From Cereibacter ovatus (GTDB taxonomy: Bacteria; Pseudomonadota; Alphaproteobacteria; Rhodobacterales; Rhodobacteraceae), in contig NZ_OAOQ01000001.1 of the NCBI RefSeq assembly GCF_900207575.1, forward strand, positions 372,001 to 436,000: a DNA stretch of 64,000 nt. The letters are read 5' to 3'. Both the position numbers and the translations under genes were made by a program. The notes under the pieces are model-generated. The model searched no databases, was not told where the DNA came from, and saw only the letters and a list, made by a program, of their open reading frames with translations. Positions within the stretch are counted from its first letter, which is position 1; each line of letters starts with the position of its first letter. Positions 45,707-54,138 of this stretch are shown here, piece after piece.

Positions 45707-47047
45707 ATGGGGACGCGACGGATGCAGCTTTACAACGCCCAAAGCTTTGCGCAGCGCCAGTCGCTTGTGGTCACGGCCCAGTTGCAGCAGGCGATCTGCC
45801 TGCTTCAGATGCCCAATTCGGAACTGTCATCCTTCATCGAGGGCCAGGCCGAGGAAAACCCCTTTGTCGAATTGCGCCTGCCGGCCGCGCCTGCGCCATC
45901 GGTGGCGCTGCCGCGCGCGGCGGCGGCGGCGGGCGACGACTGGGACAGGATCGCGGGCCTTGCCGCCGATCCCGGCCCTTCGCTTTATGTCCATGTCACC
46001 GCCGAGATTGCCCGCCTTGGCCTGACCCCGGCCGAGACGGCGGCGGCGGGTCAGTTTCTTGACGCACTGGAACCCTGGGGCTGGCTGGGGCAACCGCTGG
46101 ATCTGCTGGCGGCGCGCAGCGGTCTTGACCAGACCCAGGCCGAGGCCTTGCTGACACGGCTTCAGAAGATCGAGCCGGCGGGGCTGTTCGCGCGCAATCT
46201 GGCCGAATGTCTGCGGCTTCAGGCGGCCGACCTGGGCATTCTGACGCCGCTGTTTCAGGCGGTGCTGGACAACCTGCCGCTGCTGGCCTCGGCTGATCTG
46301 CGGGGCCTGTGCCGTGCCTGTGGCTGCGGGATGGACGATCTGAAGGCGGTGCTGCGCCAGCTTCGCGGCCTGAACCCCAAGCCGGGCATGCTGTTTGATG
46401 CGGCGCCCTCGCCGCAGCGTCCGCCGGATCTGATCGTCAGCCGCGCCGCCGATGGCTGGCGGGTTGACCTGAACCGATCGACCCTGCCCACCGTCGTGGT
46501 GCGGGCGGATGCGGCGCAGGATTACGGCCAGACCGCGCGGGTCTATGTCGGTGAGCGGCTGTCGGTGGCGCGCTGGCTGGCGCGGGCGGTGGAACACCGC
46601 AACCAGACCACGCTGAAGGTGGGTGCCGAAGTGGTCCGCCGGCAGACCGGCTTTCTGGCCGAGGGTCTGGCCCGGATGCAGCCGATGACGCTGCGCGAGG
46701 TGGCCGACGCCATCGGCGTGCATGAAAGCACGGTCAGCCGGGTGACCTCGGGCCTGATGATCGCGACGCCGCAGGGCACGCTGCCGCTGAAATCGTTCTT
46801 CACGGCGGCACTTTCCAGCCGCGAGGGCGACACTTCGGGCTCGGCTGCGGCGGTGCGCCACCGTATCCGCCAACTGGTGCAGGGCGAAAACCCCGAGGAC
46901 CCGCTTAGCGATGACGCGATCGCCAAGGCGATTTCGGATGAAGGCGTGACGCTTGCACGCCGCACGGTGGCGAAATACCGCGAGCAGTTGAACATCCCCT
47001 CATCGGTTCAGCGGCGCAGGCAGGCGCTTGTGGCCGGCTCTGTCTGA
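45707..47047 (+). CDS. rpoN2: Flagellar RNA polymerase sigma-54 factor RpoN2
   Basis: This alternative sigma factor recognises -24/-12 promoters and needs an enhancer-binding ATPase. From ATG 45707 (AGGA upstream) it has 446 residues; ATG 45722 (MQLYNAQSF) is an alternative start. Region I is Gln/Leu-rich (SLVVTAQLQQAICLLQMPNS). The core-binding part follows, and the C-terminus holds a HTH (TLREVADAIGVHESTVSRVT) and the RpoN box ARRTVAKYRE. Its position inside the flagellar locus, amid six sigma-54 promoters, matches the Fla1-dedicated RpoN2 of R. sphaeroides, which has several rpoN copies. No fix or nif genes are nearby. Confidence 0.9.
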   Translation: MGTRRMQLYNAQSFAQRQSLVVTAQLQQAICLLQMPNSELSSFIEGQAEENPFVELRLPAAPAPSVALPRAAAAAGDDWDRIAGLAADPGPSLYVHVTAEIARLGLTPAETAAAGQFLDALEPWGWLGQPLDLLAARSGLDQTQAEALLTRLQKIEPAGLFARNLAECLRLQAADLGILTPLFQAVLDNLPLLASADLRGLCRACGCGMDDLKAVLRQLRGLNPKPGMLFDAAPSPQRPPDLIVSRAADGWRVDLNRSTLPTVVVRADAAQDYGQTARVYVGERLSVARWLARAVEHRNQTTLKVGAEVVRRQTGFLAEGLARMQPMTLREVADAIGVHESTVSRVTSGLMIATPQGTLPLKSFFTAALSSREGDTSGSAAAVRHRIRQLVQGENPEDPLSDDAIAKAISDEGVTLARRTVAKYREQLNIPSSVQRRRQALVAGSV

Positions 47048-47060
47048 CGCGGGACGGGGG

Positions 47061-47105
47061 ACAGGGAAGGGGCCGGGCGTTGCATCGCCCGGCCCCCTGT
47101 CTTTT
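47061..47105 (+). terminator. Intrinsic terminator of rpoN2
   Basis: GGGGCCGGGCG (47069-47079) and CGCCCGGCCCC (47086-47096) form an 11-bp stem with a TTGCAT loop, extended by ACAG/CTGT and followed by CTTTT. Confidence 0.9.
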
Positions 47106-47196
47106 GGAACGGCGGCCCTGCGATGCGCCGCGGGTGGCGGTGTCCGTGCCGTTTGGCCTGCGTTTCACCTCCCGTGCGGCTCTGTCCTGGCCTGGA

Positions 47197-47865
47197 TCAC
47201 GCCGATGCCGCCGCAGGTTCGGGCAAGACGCGGGCAAAGAGAAAGCGCCCACGCGGATGCAGCGCCAGCCATGCCGCATGGGCGCCGGATTCGCTGCGTG
47301 CGGCCAGCGTGGCCGCAGGATGCAGGCCCCGCATCCGCCGGTCGGCCCGGACATAGGCCGCGCCCGACCGCCAGACATGGACCGAGGCCAGCAGATGGAC
47401 CGCCACCGCCAGCCATGGCGACACCATCAGCGCCAGCGCGACCGCGGCCGTCAGCGCCGCGGCCAGCCCCCAAAGCCGCATCTGCAACAGCCAGACCGCG
47501 GTCGCGACCAGCGACAGGATCGAGGGCGGCACCGGCTGAAGGTCATAGCGTCCATCGGGCGCGGCCATCACCTCCCAGTTGCGCAGCGCCTCGGGCTGAA
47601 GCCGGGGGGCGTCGGCGGGAAGGGGGGCCGCGATCTGGTCCCACCGGCCAAGGGCCGCGGTGGCGGCCAGCAGCGTGAACTCGGCCTCGGCGCGGCGAAA
47701 CCCCAGCGCCAGTGGCGAGGCCGCCGCGAACCGCGCGCCAAGATCCGCGGCGCTGCCCGAAAACGGCAGCCCGTTGATCCGCACCAGCCGGTCACCCGGG
47801 CGCAGGTGCAGTGCCGCACCGGCCGGAGCAAGGGCGGCAAGTTCAAGGCAGGTCGCGTCAGTCAT
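47197..47865 (-). CDS. Hypothetical membrane protein with PDZ-like start, end of flhB operon
   Basis: The function is unknown; 222 residues. The first ~80 residues resemble a small PDZ fold (LRPGDRLVRINGLPFSGS), followed by two or three membrane helices (about 112-165) and an amphipathic basic C-terminal region. It is the last gene of the minus-strand series flhB, orf66, motF-like and this gene, 66 nt after the motF-like gene, and converges on rpoN2. The R. sphaeroides motF unit is, as I recall, followed by hypothetical genes; this may be one of them. Confidence 0.7.
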   Translation of the reverse strand: MTDATCLELAALAPAGAALHLRPGDRLVRINGLPFSGSAADLGARFAAASPLALGFRRAEAEFTLLAATAALGRWDQIAAPLPADAPRLQPEALRNWEVMAAPDGRYDLQPVPPSILSLVATAVWLLQMRLWGLAAALTAAVALALMVSPWLAVAVHLLASVHVWRSGAAYVRADRRMRGLHPAATLAARSESGAHAAWLALHPRGRFLFARVLPEPAAASA

Positions 47866-47931
47866 GGCGGATCAGGGTCCGGTTCTGGGTCGGGTGAAGG
47901 TCAGGTCGGGATGGTCGAAATCTGACAAGAC

Positions 47932-48666
47932 TTACGGGAAGCGGATCGGATTGTCGGCGGGCTTGGGCGCGGGGCGTGGCGCTGTCGCTGCGGGGCGGCT
48001 TGCGCTGCGGCTGGCGGCCGGCTTGGCCGCCCGTCCGGGCGCGGCGCGGCGGTTGGCCTTCAACTCGTCGACAAGGGCGCGCAACTCTGCCCCATCCGCC
48101 CCGCCGCTGCCCAGCGTCTTGTGCAACGAAACCTCGACATCGCCCATCGCCGCCAGCAGCGCATCGCGCGTGGTGGCAAGGCTTTCGTCGACATGGGCCT
48201 GAATCGCGGTGGCGAACTGCGGCTCGACCGAGGCCGCCTGAGCGGCAAAGCCTTCCAGATCGGTGGCGATCCGCTCTCCGACGCCGTCGATCGCGGCAAG
48301 GATGGCCTGTTCCTTCGCATCCAGTGCGGCCGACAGCGTCTTGACCCGGTCCAGCGCTTCGGCCAGTTCGGTGATCCGGCCCACCATGATCTCGCCCGCG
48401 GTGGCCTGCACTTCGGCGGCTTCGCGCAGGTCGGCAAGGCTGCGGAAATAGACCAGCCCCCCTAGCAGCACGGCGATCCCGGTCCCCACCAGCATGCCCA
48501 GCATCGCGGCCTGCATCCGGCGCTGGCTGGCCATCACCGCATCGATGAAGGCACGGTGGCCGGCCTGCAACTGGTCCAGATCCTGCGCTGCGTCATTGGC
48601 CGCGCTGGCGGCCGAAATCGCACGGGCGATGCCGTCGCCCAGCGGGTCGTTGGTCTGATCGGTCAT
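47932..48666 (-). CDS. motF: Bitopic membrane protein, probable MotF (motor rotation)
   Basis: The ATG at 48666 has AGGAGG 6 nt upstream and gives 244 residues; the longer open frame is not supported. The layout is a ~50-residue cytoplasmic helix, one membrane helix (about 53-75, MLGMLVGTGIAVLLGGLVYF), a ~110-residue alpha-helical coiled-coil-like periplasmic part and a basic Ala/Pro tail. No enzymatic motif is seen. In R. sphaeroides Fla1, MotF is described as a bitopic protein with a periplasmic C-terminus, needed for rotation and localised via FliL and MotB. Topology and locus fit, but I could not align the sequences, so the name is tentative. Confidence 0.55.
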   Translation of the reverse strand: MTDQTNDPLGDGIARAISAASAANDAAQDLDQLQAGHRAFIDAVMASQRRMQAAMLGMLVGTGIAVLLGGLVYFRSLADLREAAEVQATAGEIMVGRITELAEALDRVKTLSAALDAKEQAILAAIDGVGERIATDLEGFAAQAASVEPQFATAIQAHVDESLATTRDALLAAMGDVEVSLHKTLGSGGADGAELRALVDELKANRRAAPGRAAKPAASRSASRPAATAPRPAPKPADNPIRFP

Positions 48667-48707
48667 CGGGGCCTCCTTCTTGCGACCCTTCGGCAAGTTG
48701 CGTGCCA

Positions 48708-48908
48708 TCAGCTGCGCCACCTGTCCGCCAATCGTTGCAGCGGGAAGCGCGCGGCCCCCAGCGCCGAGGCCACGGCGCACAGCGCCAGCAGCGCACGCAA
48801 GCCGCCCGGACCCGGCCCTGTCAGCGCCTCGAACCCCAGCCAGAGGGCCACGCCGGTGAAACAAATCGTCGAGATCATCTCGCCTATGCTGTGACTGTTG
48901 CGGGACAT
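48708..48908 (-). CDS. Small membrane protein after flhB
   Basis: 66 residues with two predicted membrane helices (about 10-30 and 36-54) and a basic end (LQRLADRWRS). GGAG lies 7 nt before the ATG, and the start is 1 nt after the flhB stop codon, so coupling to flhB is likely. No family is recognised. It may act with the following motF-like protein. Confidence 0.65.
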   Translation of the reverse strand: MSRNSHSIGEMISTICFTGVALWLGFEALTGPGPGGLRALLALCAVASALGAARFPLQRLADRWRS

Positions 48909-48909
48909 G

Positions 48910-50061
48910 TCACGCTCCTTTCAGGGGTCGTCCGAATTCGTCGAAGCCAAGCTCGTCTGGCACCTCGACTTCGGGCGGGTCGGCAAACTCGCCGCGGTCA
49001 AGCCGATAGACATGGGCCAGAACGGCCGCCACGGCACCGTAAAGCTGCTCGGGGATTTCCTGGCCAATGTCGCCGGTGAAATACAGCGCACGCGCCAGAA
49101 GCGGGATGCGCAGCGTGCCCACGCCGGCGCGGCGGCCGCGCTCGATGATGTCCAGCGCCATCGGACCCTTGCCCAGCGCCAGTATTCGCGGCGCCGAGGT
49201 TTCGCCCGGCACATAGCGCAACGCCACCGCGAAATGGGTCGGGTTCGTCACGATGGCGGTGGCCTGTGGCACATCGGCCAGCGCCGCGCGGCGCCGCGCG
49301 CCGTTCTGCGACGCCTCCATCTGCATCCGGCGCATCCGGCCCTTCACCTCGGGCGAGCCATTGGATTCCTTGGCTTCTTCCTTCAGATCCTGCCGCGACA
49401 TCTTGATCGAGTTGGTCAGGCTCCAGGCTTGCCACGCCAGATCCAGCCCGCCGATGATCGCCAGCACCACCAGAAGCGCCGACAAAAGCCGCACCAGACC
49501 CGCCCCCATCACCGCCGCCGCATCGCCGGGTGCCGCGGTCCACAGCCGGTCCAGCGGGCCCAGCTGGTCGCGCATCACCACCACGGCCACGCCGATCAGC
49601 AGGCCGACCTTCACGATGGCCTTGGCCAGTTCCACCAGCGCCTTGACCGAGACCATGCGCTTCATCCCCGCCAGCGGGTTCACCCGGTCGGGGCGGAAAT
49701 TCATCGCCTTGGTCGAAAAGTTGATCCCGCCCATGCCGTATTGCACCAGCAGCACCACCGCCAGCAGCGGCACCGAGACCGCCAGCCCCCACAGCAGCAC
49801 CTCGGTCCAGGCCTGTCCCAGCCGGGCAAAGGTCGCGGCATCCAGATCGGTGCCCGGTTGCAGCACGAAATATCCCGACCACCCCCGGACCAGCGCGGGC
49901 AACAGCCCCTGCATCAGCACCAGAAGCCCGGTGCCGCCGGCCAGTGAGGCGAAGACGAACACTTCCTTCGAAGTGACGATGGACCCGTCCTCGCGCGCCT
50001 GATCGCGGCGCTTCTGGGTCGGCTCTTCGGTCTTTTCCTGGCCGTCGTCACCTTCCGCCAT
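48910..50061 (-). CDS. flhB: Flagellar export switch protein FlhB
   Basis: FlhB is the export-gate component that switches substrate class from hook to filament. The ATG at 50061 (GGAG upstream) gives 383 residues; a TTG one codon earlier is also open. Four membrane helices are followed by a cytoplasmic domain with the self-cleavage site NPTH at residues 273-276 (IVTNPTHFAVAL). The switch is triggered by FliK, encoded upstream. It overlaps fliR by 14 nt. Confidence 0.94.
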   Translation of the reverse strand: MAEGDDGQEKTEEPTQKRRDQAREDGSIVTSKEVFVFASLAGGTGLLVLMQGLLPALVRGWSGYFVLQPGTDLDAATFARLGQAWTEVLLWGLAVSVPLLAVVLLVQYGMGGINFSTKAMNFRPDRVNPLAGMKRMVSVKALVELAKAIVKVGLLIGVAVVVMRDQLGPLDRLWTAAPGDAAAVMGAGLVRLLSALLVVLAIIGGLDLAWQAWSLTNSIKMSRQDLKEEAKESNGSPEVKGRMRRMQMEASQNGARRRAALADVPQATAIVTNPTHFAVALRYVPGETSAPRILALGKGPMALDIIERGRRAGVGTLRIPLLARALYFTGDIGQEIPEQLYGAVAAVLAHVYRLDRGEFADPPEVEVPDELGFDEFGRPLKGA

Positions 50062-50839
50062 CAAGCATCTCCGACAGGATCAGCAGGCTGTCCGCGACCA
50101 GCCCCTCGAAAGCGCCCATCGTGCCGGGGGCGGTCAGGAACAACAGGATCAGCGTGGCCGTCATGGTGACCGGGAAGCCAAAGGAAAACACGTTCAGTTG
50201 CGGCGCCGAGCGGGTGATGACGCCGATGGTCACGTTGATCAGGATCAGCGCCGAAACCACCGGCATCATGATCTGCATTCCCAGAAGGAACATCCGCCCG
50301 CCGGCCTCGATCCCGGCGCCCAGCAGCCGGCCGGGGTCGAAATCGGCGCCCGGCGGCAGCGTCCGGTAGCTGTTCAGCACGATGTCCAGCGCGGCCAGAT
50401 GGCCGTCCAGCGCCAGAAACACCATCGTCAGCCCGAAGCCGAAGATCTGCGCCACGATCGGCGTCTGCCCCCCGGCCGAGGGGTCGATCTGCGCGGCAAA
50501 GCCAAGCCCTGCCGTCGCCGCGATCCGGTCGCCCGCGACCGAGGCCGCACCGAACAGGATCGACAGCACCAGCCCTGCCGACAGCCCGATGGCCATTTCC
50601 TGCACCATCATCGGCACCGCCTGCAAGGATGCGACGGTCTCGGGCGGGGGCAGGTCGATCATCGCCATCACCGGCAGCGTCAGCACGATCGTCGCCATGA
50701 TCCGCACCGGCAGCGACACGAACCGGCCGCCGAAGACCGGCGACGACAACAGGAACGCCCCGATCCTGAGCGAGGCGAAGAAGAATCCGGTCAGGATCTC
50801 ATACAGGCGCGGAAGTTCGATGCCGGGCAGGGTCTCCAT
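50048..50839 (-). CDS. fliR: Flagellar export protein FliR
   Basis: FliR is a core subunit of the export gate, 263 residues from ATG 50839 (METLPGIELPRLYEILTGFF). A GTG at 50890 is in frame but has no ribosome site and would add a Pro-rich stretch not seen in the family. Five to six membrane helices are predicted. It follows fliQ in the conserved fliP-Q-R-flhB order. Confidence 0.92.
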   Translation of the reverse strand: METLPGIELPRLYEILTGFFFASLRIGAFLLSSPVFGGRFVSLPVRIMATIVLTLPVMAMIDLPPPETVASLQAVPMMVQEMAIGLSAGLVLSILFGAASVAGDRIAATAGLGFAAQIDPSAGGQTPIVAQIFGFGLTMVFLALDGHLAALDIVLNSYRTLPPGADFDPGRLLGAGIEAGGRMFLLGMQIMMPVVSALILINVTIGVITRSAPQLNVFSFGFPVTMTATLILLFLTAPGTMGAFEGLVADSLLILSEMLDGGR

Positions 50840-50897
50840 CAGGCCCCCCGGGATCGCGGGGGGCGGCACGCCGGCGGGCAGAGGCGCCACGAAACCA

Positions 50898-51164
50898 TCA
50901 TCGGATCGCCGCGATGGTTTCGAACACGAAGGCGAAATAGTCGGTCATCCGCGTCAGCATGAAGCCGGACACCAGCGCCATGGTCAGCATGACGATGGCC
51001 AGCTTCGGCACAAAGCTCAGCGTTGCCTCGTTGATCGAGGTGGCGGCCTGAAGGATGCCGATCACCAGACCCACCGCCAGCGCCACCAGAAGCACCGGCC
51101 CCGCCGTCATCAGGATGTTCCAGTAGGCGATGCGCAGATGTTCGATGCTTGCGTCGAAATCCAT
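50898..51164 (-). CDS. fliQ: Flagellar export protein FliQ
   Basis: FliQ is a small export-gate subunit, 88 residues with two membrane hairpin helices (about 15-38 and 52-72). The motif LVIGILQAATSINEATLSFV is diagnostic. The start overlaps the fliP stop by 1 nt (TGATG). Confidence 0.94.
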   Translation of the reverse strand: MDFDASIEHLRIAYWNILMTAGPVLLVALAVGLVIGILQAATSINEATLSFVPKLAIVMLTMALVSGFMLTRMTDYFAFVFETIAAIR

Positions 51165-51907
51165 CAGCCGCCCCCGTAGGTTGCCGCCAGCGAGCCCACC
51201 GTCAGCGCCCAGCCGTCCACCAGCACGAACAGCAGCAGCTTGAACGGCAGCGACACCAGCATGGGCGACAGCATCATCATCCCCAGCGCCATCAGGATCG
51301 AGGCGATCACCATGTCGATCACCAGAAACGGCAGGAACAGCAGAAAGCCGATCTGGAACGCGGTCTTGAGCTCCGATGTCATGAAGGCCGGCAGCAGGGT
51401 CGAGAAGGGAACGTCCTTCGGCTCGGCATAGGGGCCGGCGCCCGACAGGTCGGTGAACATCAGCAGATCGTTCGACCTTGTGTTGGCGATCAGGAACTCT
51501 TTCATCACCGCGCCGCCACGTTCCAGCGCGGGTTCGGCGGCCAACTGCCCGTCAAGGAAGGGCGAAAGCGCCTCGGCGTAAAGCGTGGTCAGCGTGGGCT
51601 GCATGACGAAAAAGGTCAGAAACAGCGCCAAGGCAATCAGCACCTGATTGGGCGGCGTCTGCTGCGTGCCCAAAGCCTGCCGCAGGATCGACAGCACGAT
51701 GATGATGCGGGTGAAGGCGCTCATCCCCAGAACCAGCGAGGGCAGCACCGTCAGCGCCGTCATCAGCACAAGAATCTGAAGCGACAGCGAATAGCTGGTG
51801 CCGCCCGCGCCCTGGGTCAGGGTGATCGCAGGCAGACCCTGCGCCAGCGCGGGCGCGGCGGCGATCAGCCCCGCACCGGCCGCGACAAGGGCGGTCCGCG
51901 CGATCAT
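51164..51907 (-). CDS. fliP: Flagellar export protein FliP
   Basis: FliP is the main subunit of the export-gate pore, 247 residues. It has a cleavable signal peptide (residues 1-23, ending ALAQG), then TRIIIVLSILRQALGTQQTP, a periplasmic loop, and FLPFLVIDMVIASILMALGM followed by MLSPMLVSLPFK. It overlaps fliO by 4 nt and fliQ by 1 nt. Confidence 0.95.
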   Translation of the reverse strand: MIARTALVAAGAGLIAAAPALAQGLPAITLTQGAGGTSYSLSLQILVLMTALTVLPSLVLGMSAFTRIIIVLSILRQALGTQQTPPNQVLIALALFLTFFVMQPTLTTLYAEALSPFLDGQLAAEPALERGGAVMKEFLIANTRSNDLLMFTDLSGAGPYAEPKDVPFSTLLPAFMTSELKTAFQIGFLLFLPFLVIDMVIASILMALGMMMLSPMLVSLPFKLLLFVLVDGWALTVGSLAATYGGG

Positions 51908-52161
51908 TCCGCAGCCCCCAGCGGCATCACCACCGGCGCGGCACCTCGGCTGCGCAGGATCAGGAATTCGCGCCCGTCCACCGCCAGCAGGATCGCGCGA
52001 TCCTGCGGACCAAGCGGGGCCACCTCGGCCACGGTGATGCGCTTGCCGTTCGCCAAGCGTGAAATGCCGGGCGCCTTCAGTTTCACGACAAGCCAGAGCC
52101 CGCCAAGAAGCGCCAGAAACAGCGCAAGCGTCAGGATCTGGTCGGGGCGCAGGATGTCCAC
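51904..52161 (-). CDS. fliO: Flagellar export accessory protein FliO
   Basis: FliO helps FliP ring assembly. The GTG at 52161 with AGGAG 8 nt upstream gives 85 residues: one membrane helix (about 8-26) and a cytoplasmic beta-rich part (ILLAVDGREFLILRSR) typical of FliO. An in-frame ATG at 52191 has no ribosome site. The gene is short and weakly conserved; identity rests on position between fliN and fliP plus topology. Confidence 0.83.
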   Translation of the reverse strand: MDILRPDQILTLALFLALLGGLWLVVKLKAPGISRLANGKRITVAEVAPLGPQDRAILLAVDGREFLILRSRGAAPVVMPLGAAE

Positions 52162-52233
52162 GCGCGGCTCTCCTTGGTGGGCGCCGCGCATTGGCGCGGC
52201 CTGTGCCGCAAGGGGTGCAACATCCGTGCCGCG

Positions 52234-52527
52234 TCAGAGACTTTCGGCGCGCTTCTCGGGTTCGATGATCTGGCCGAATCGGATGCCGAAACGTTCGCCC
52301 ACCATCACCACCTCGCCCTTGGCGATGGGGGTGCCGTTCACCAGCACATCCAGCGGATCGCCCGCCAGCCGGTCAAGTTCCACCACCGAGCCTTCGGACA
52401 GGCGCAACAGATCGCGGATCGTCATCTCGGTTCGGCCGACCTCGACGGTCAGGCGCACGCCGATGTTTTCCAGAAGGCGCAGGTTCTCGGCGCCGAGACG
52501 GTCGGCAAGGGGTTTCTGGTCGGGCAT
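52234..52527 (-). CDS. fliN: Flagellar motor switch protein FliN
   Basis: FliN is a C-ring subunit, 97 residues, essentially the SpoA domain alone: NIGVRLTVEVGRTEMTIRDL and LAGDPLDVLVNGTPIAKGEV. It contributes to CheY-P-dependent switching and anchors FliH during export. It follows fliM after 48 nt. Confidence 0.95.
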   Translation of the reverse strand: MPDQKPLADRLGAENLRLLENIGVRLTVEVGRTEMTIRDLLRLSEGSVVELDRLAGDPLDVLVNGTPIAKGEVVMVGERFGIRFGQIIEPEKRAESL

Positions 52528-52575
52528 CCATCACTCCGAAATCAAAGGGGGCACATGCAGGCGTGCCGGTCTGTG

Positions 52576-53547
52576 TCAGCCCCGCATCCGGCGCTTGACA
52601 AGGTTCAGGGCGGTCTGGCCGCCGCGCTCGCCGGGATGGGCCTCGAAGAAGGGCTGGCCTTCGATCAGCAGCTCCACGCTGTCCGACAGCTGCACCGGCA
52701 GCACGTCGCCGGGCTGGATCTGCATCAACTGGCGCAGCGGTACCTCTGGCTCGCACAGCCGCGCCGACAGCGTCAGCGGAATGGACAGGATCGCGCGTTC
52801 CAGCTTTTCCCGCCATGTCCGGTCGTCATCGACGAAATCCGACTGCATCCGCGAGCGCAGCTGCGACGAGATCGGCTTAAGGGTCTGAAGCGGATAAAGC
52901 AGATCGAAGCTGGCCGGTTCGGTGCCCGGCAACTGCACCATGAACGAGCAGTTCACGATCATGTCCTCGCCATCCACGAACGAGGCGAACTGCATCGACT
53001 CCTCTCGGCTGACGACGGTGAAGGTCAGCGCCATCAGATCGCGCCACGCCAGTTGCAGCGCCACGTTCAGCCGTTCGGTCACCAGTTCGATGACGCGCTG
53101 TTCGGTGGCGGTGAATTCGGTCCGGGTGGTCTTGATGTGGCGGATCTGGCCGCCATAGTAGCTGTCGGTCAAAAGCGAGATGAAGGGCGGCGGGATCACG
53201 ATCATCTGGTTGCCGCGCAATTCCTCGATGCGGCTGGCGGTGATCGAGACGAAGTTGTCCTGACTGGATCGGTAGTCGTCAAAACTGCGCACCTCGGGTG
53301 GGAACGACGAGATCCGCGGCTGCAAGCGCAGCATCGGCAGGAACACATCGCGCGCGGTGCGGCAGAAGCGTTCGTTGATGATGCGCAGCGCGTGATAATC
53401 GCCCAGCAGGTTCAGGTCGTTTTCGCCAAAGGCATAGGAACGGACTTCCTGTCCGTTCGACATGCTCATCGGTTCAGAGGATTCCATGAGGTTGCCGACC
53501 AGTGCGGCGACCTCTTTCGAGGAAAGTTTGCGGGGCGTGGCGGCCAT
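52576..53547 (-). CDS. fliM: Flagellar motor switch protein FliM
   Basis: FliM is the C-ring subunit that binds CheY-P, 323 residues. The middle domain carries FPPEVRSFDDYRSSQDNFVS and PPPFISLLTDSYYGGQ (GGXG region). The C-terminal SpoA domain ends with GDVLPVQLSDSVELLIEGQP. The extreme N-terminus (SSKEVAALVGNLMESSEP) differs from the enteric LSQ(A/D)EID CheY-binding motif. It begins 2 nt after the fliL stop. Confidence 0.94.
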   Translation of the reverse strand: MAATPRKLSSKEVAALVGNLMESSEPMSMSNGQEVRSYAFGENDLNLLGDYHALRIINERFCRTARDVFLPMLRLQPRISSFPPEVRSFDDYRSSQDNFVSITASRIEELRGNQMIVIPPPFISLLTDSYYGGQIRHIKTTRTEFTATEQRVIELVTERLNVALQLAWRDLMALTFTVVSREESMQFASFVDGEDMIVNCSFMVQLPGTEPASFDLLYPLQTLKPISSQLRSRMQSDFVDDDRTWREKLERAILSIPLTLSARLCEPEVPLRQLMQIQPGDVLPVQLSDSVELLIEGQPFFEAHPGERGGQTALNLVKRRMRG

Positions 53548-53549
53548 GA

Positions 53550-54128
53550 TTATTGCAGGATGAACGAGGGGAAGAACACGGCTTCGATGCCTCCGAAGCC
53601 TTCAAGCTGCACAAGGCGCGCGTTGACGGCATCCTTCAACGCCGCCGAAAGCTGATCGCGCCCGGCCTTGTCGGCCAGTTCCTCTTCCGACCATGCGCCA
53701 AGGACGGCCAGCATGTCGGACCGCAGCGCGACTTCGTTGCGCGCGACGTTGTCCATCACCTTCTGGTCGTATTGGGTCGACAGCCCGATGCCGACCTGAA
53801 GGAACCGGCGCGAGCCGCGCAGGTTCGTCGTCATCGGCTCCTTGAACTGGTAATAGCTGGTCACGAAGGATTCGTTTTCCGGGGTCGGCCGCGGCACTTT
53901 CTGCGGCTCGTCGGCCTTGGCCACGCGGTCGTTCTCGGCTTCGGCGGGATCGCGTTCGATCAGGCGCATCATGTCCTTGGCGGGCGAAAGCGGGTTGGCG
54001 AAGTAGAAGAACCCCGCGCCGAACCCTGCCGCCAGCAGGACAACGGCCCCCAGCATCATGCCCAGCAGTTTCAGCAGGCCACGGCCGCGCCGGGGCCTTT
54101 GTTCGGGATCTGTGGTTGCGTCGGTCAC
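53550..54128 (-). CDS. fliL: Flagellar basal body protein FliL
   Basis: FliL is a stator-associated membrane protein, 192 residues from a GTG (54128) with AGGA upstream. A basic cytoplasmic tail, one membrane helix (about 19-42) and a periplasmic stomatin-like domain (FLQVGIGLSTQ) are seen. In R. sphaeroides FliL is required for rotation and for MotF localisation, which links it to the motF-like gene further down this operon. Confidence 0.92.
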   Translation of the reverse strand: MTDATTDPEQRPRRGRGLLKLLGMMLGAVVLLAAGFGAGFFYFANPLSPAKDMMRLIERDPAEAENDRVAKADEPQKVPRPTPENESFVTSYYQFKEPMTTNLRGSRRFLQVGIGLSTQYDQKVMDNVARNEVALRSDMLAVLGAWSEEELADKAGRDQLSAALKDAVNARLVQLEGFGGIEAVFFPSFILQ

Positions 54129-54138
54129 GGGATGGTCC

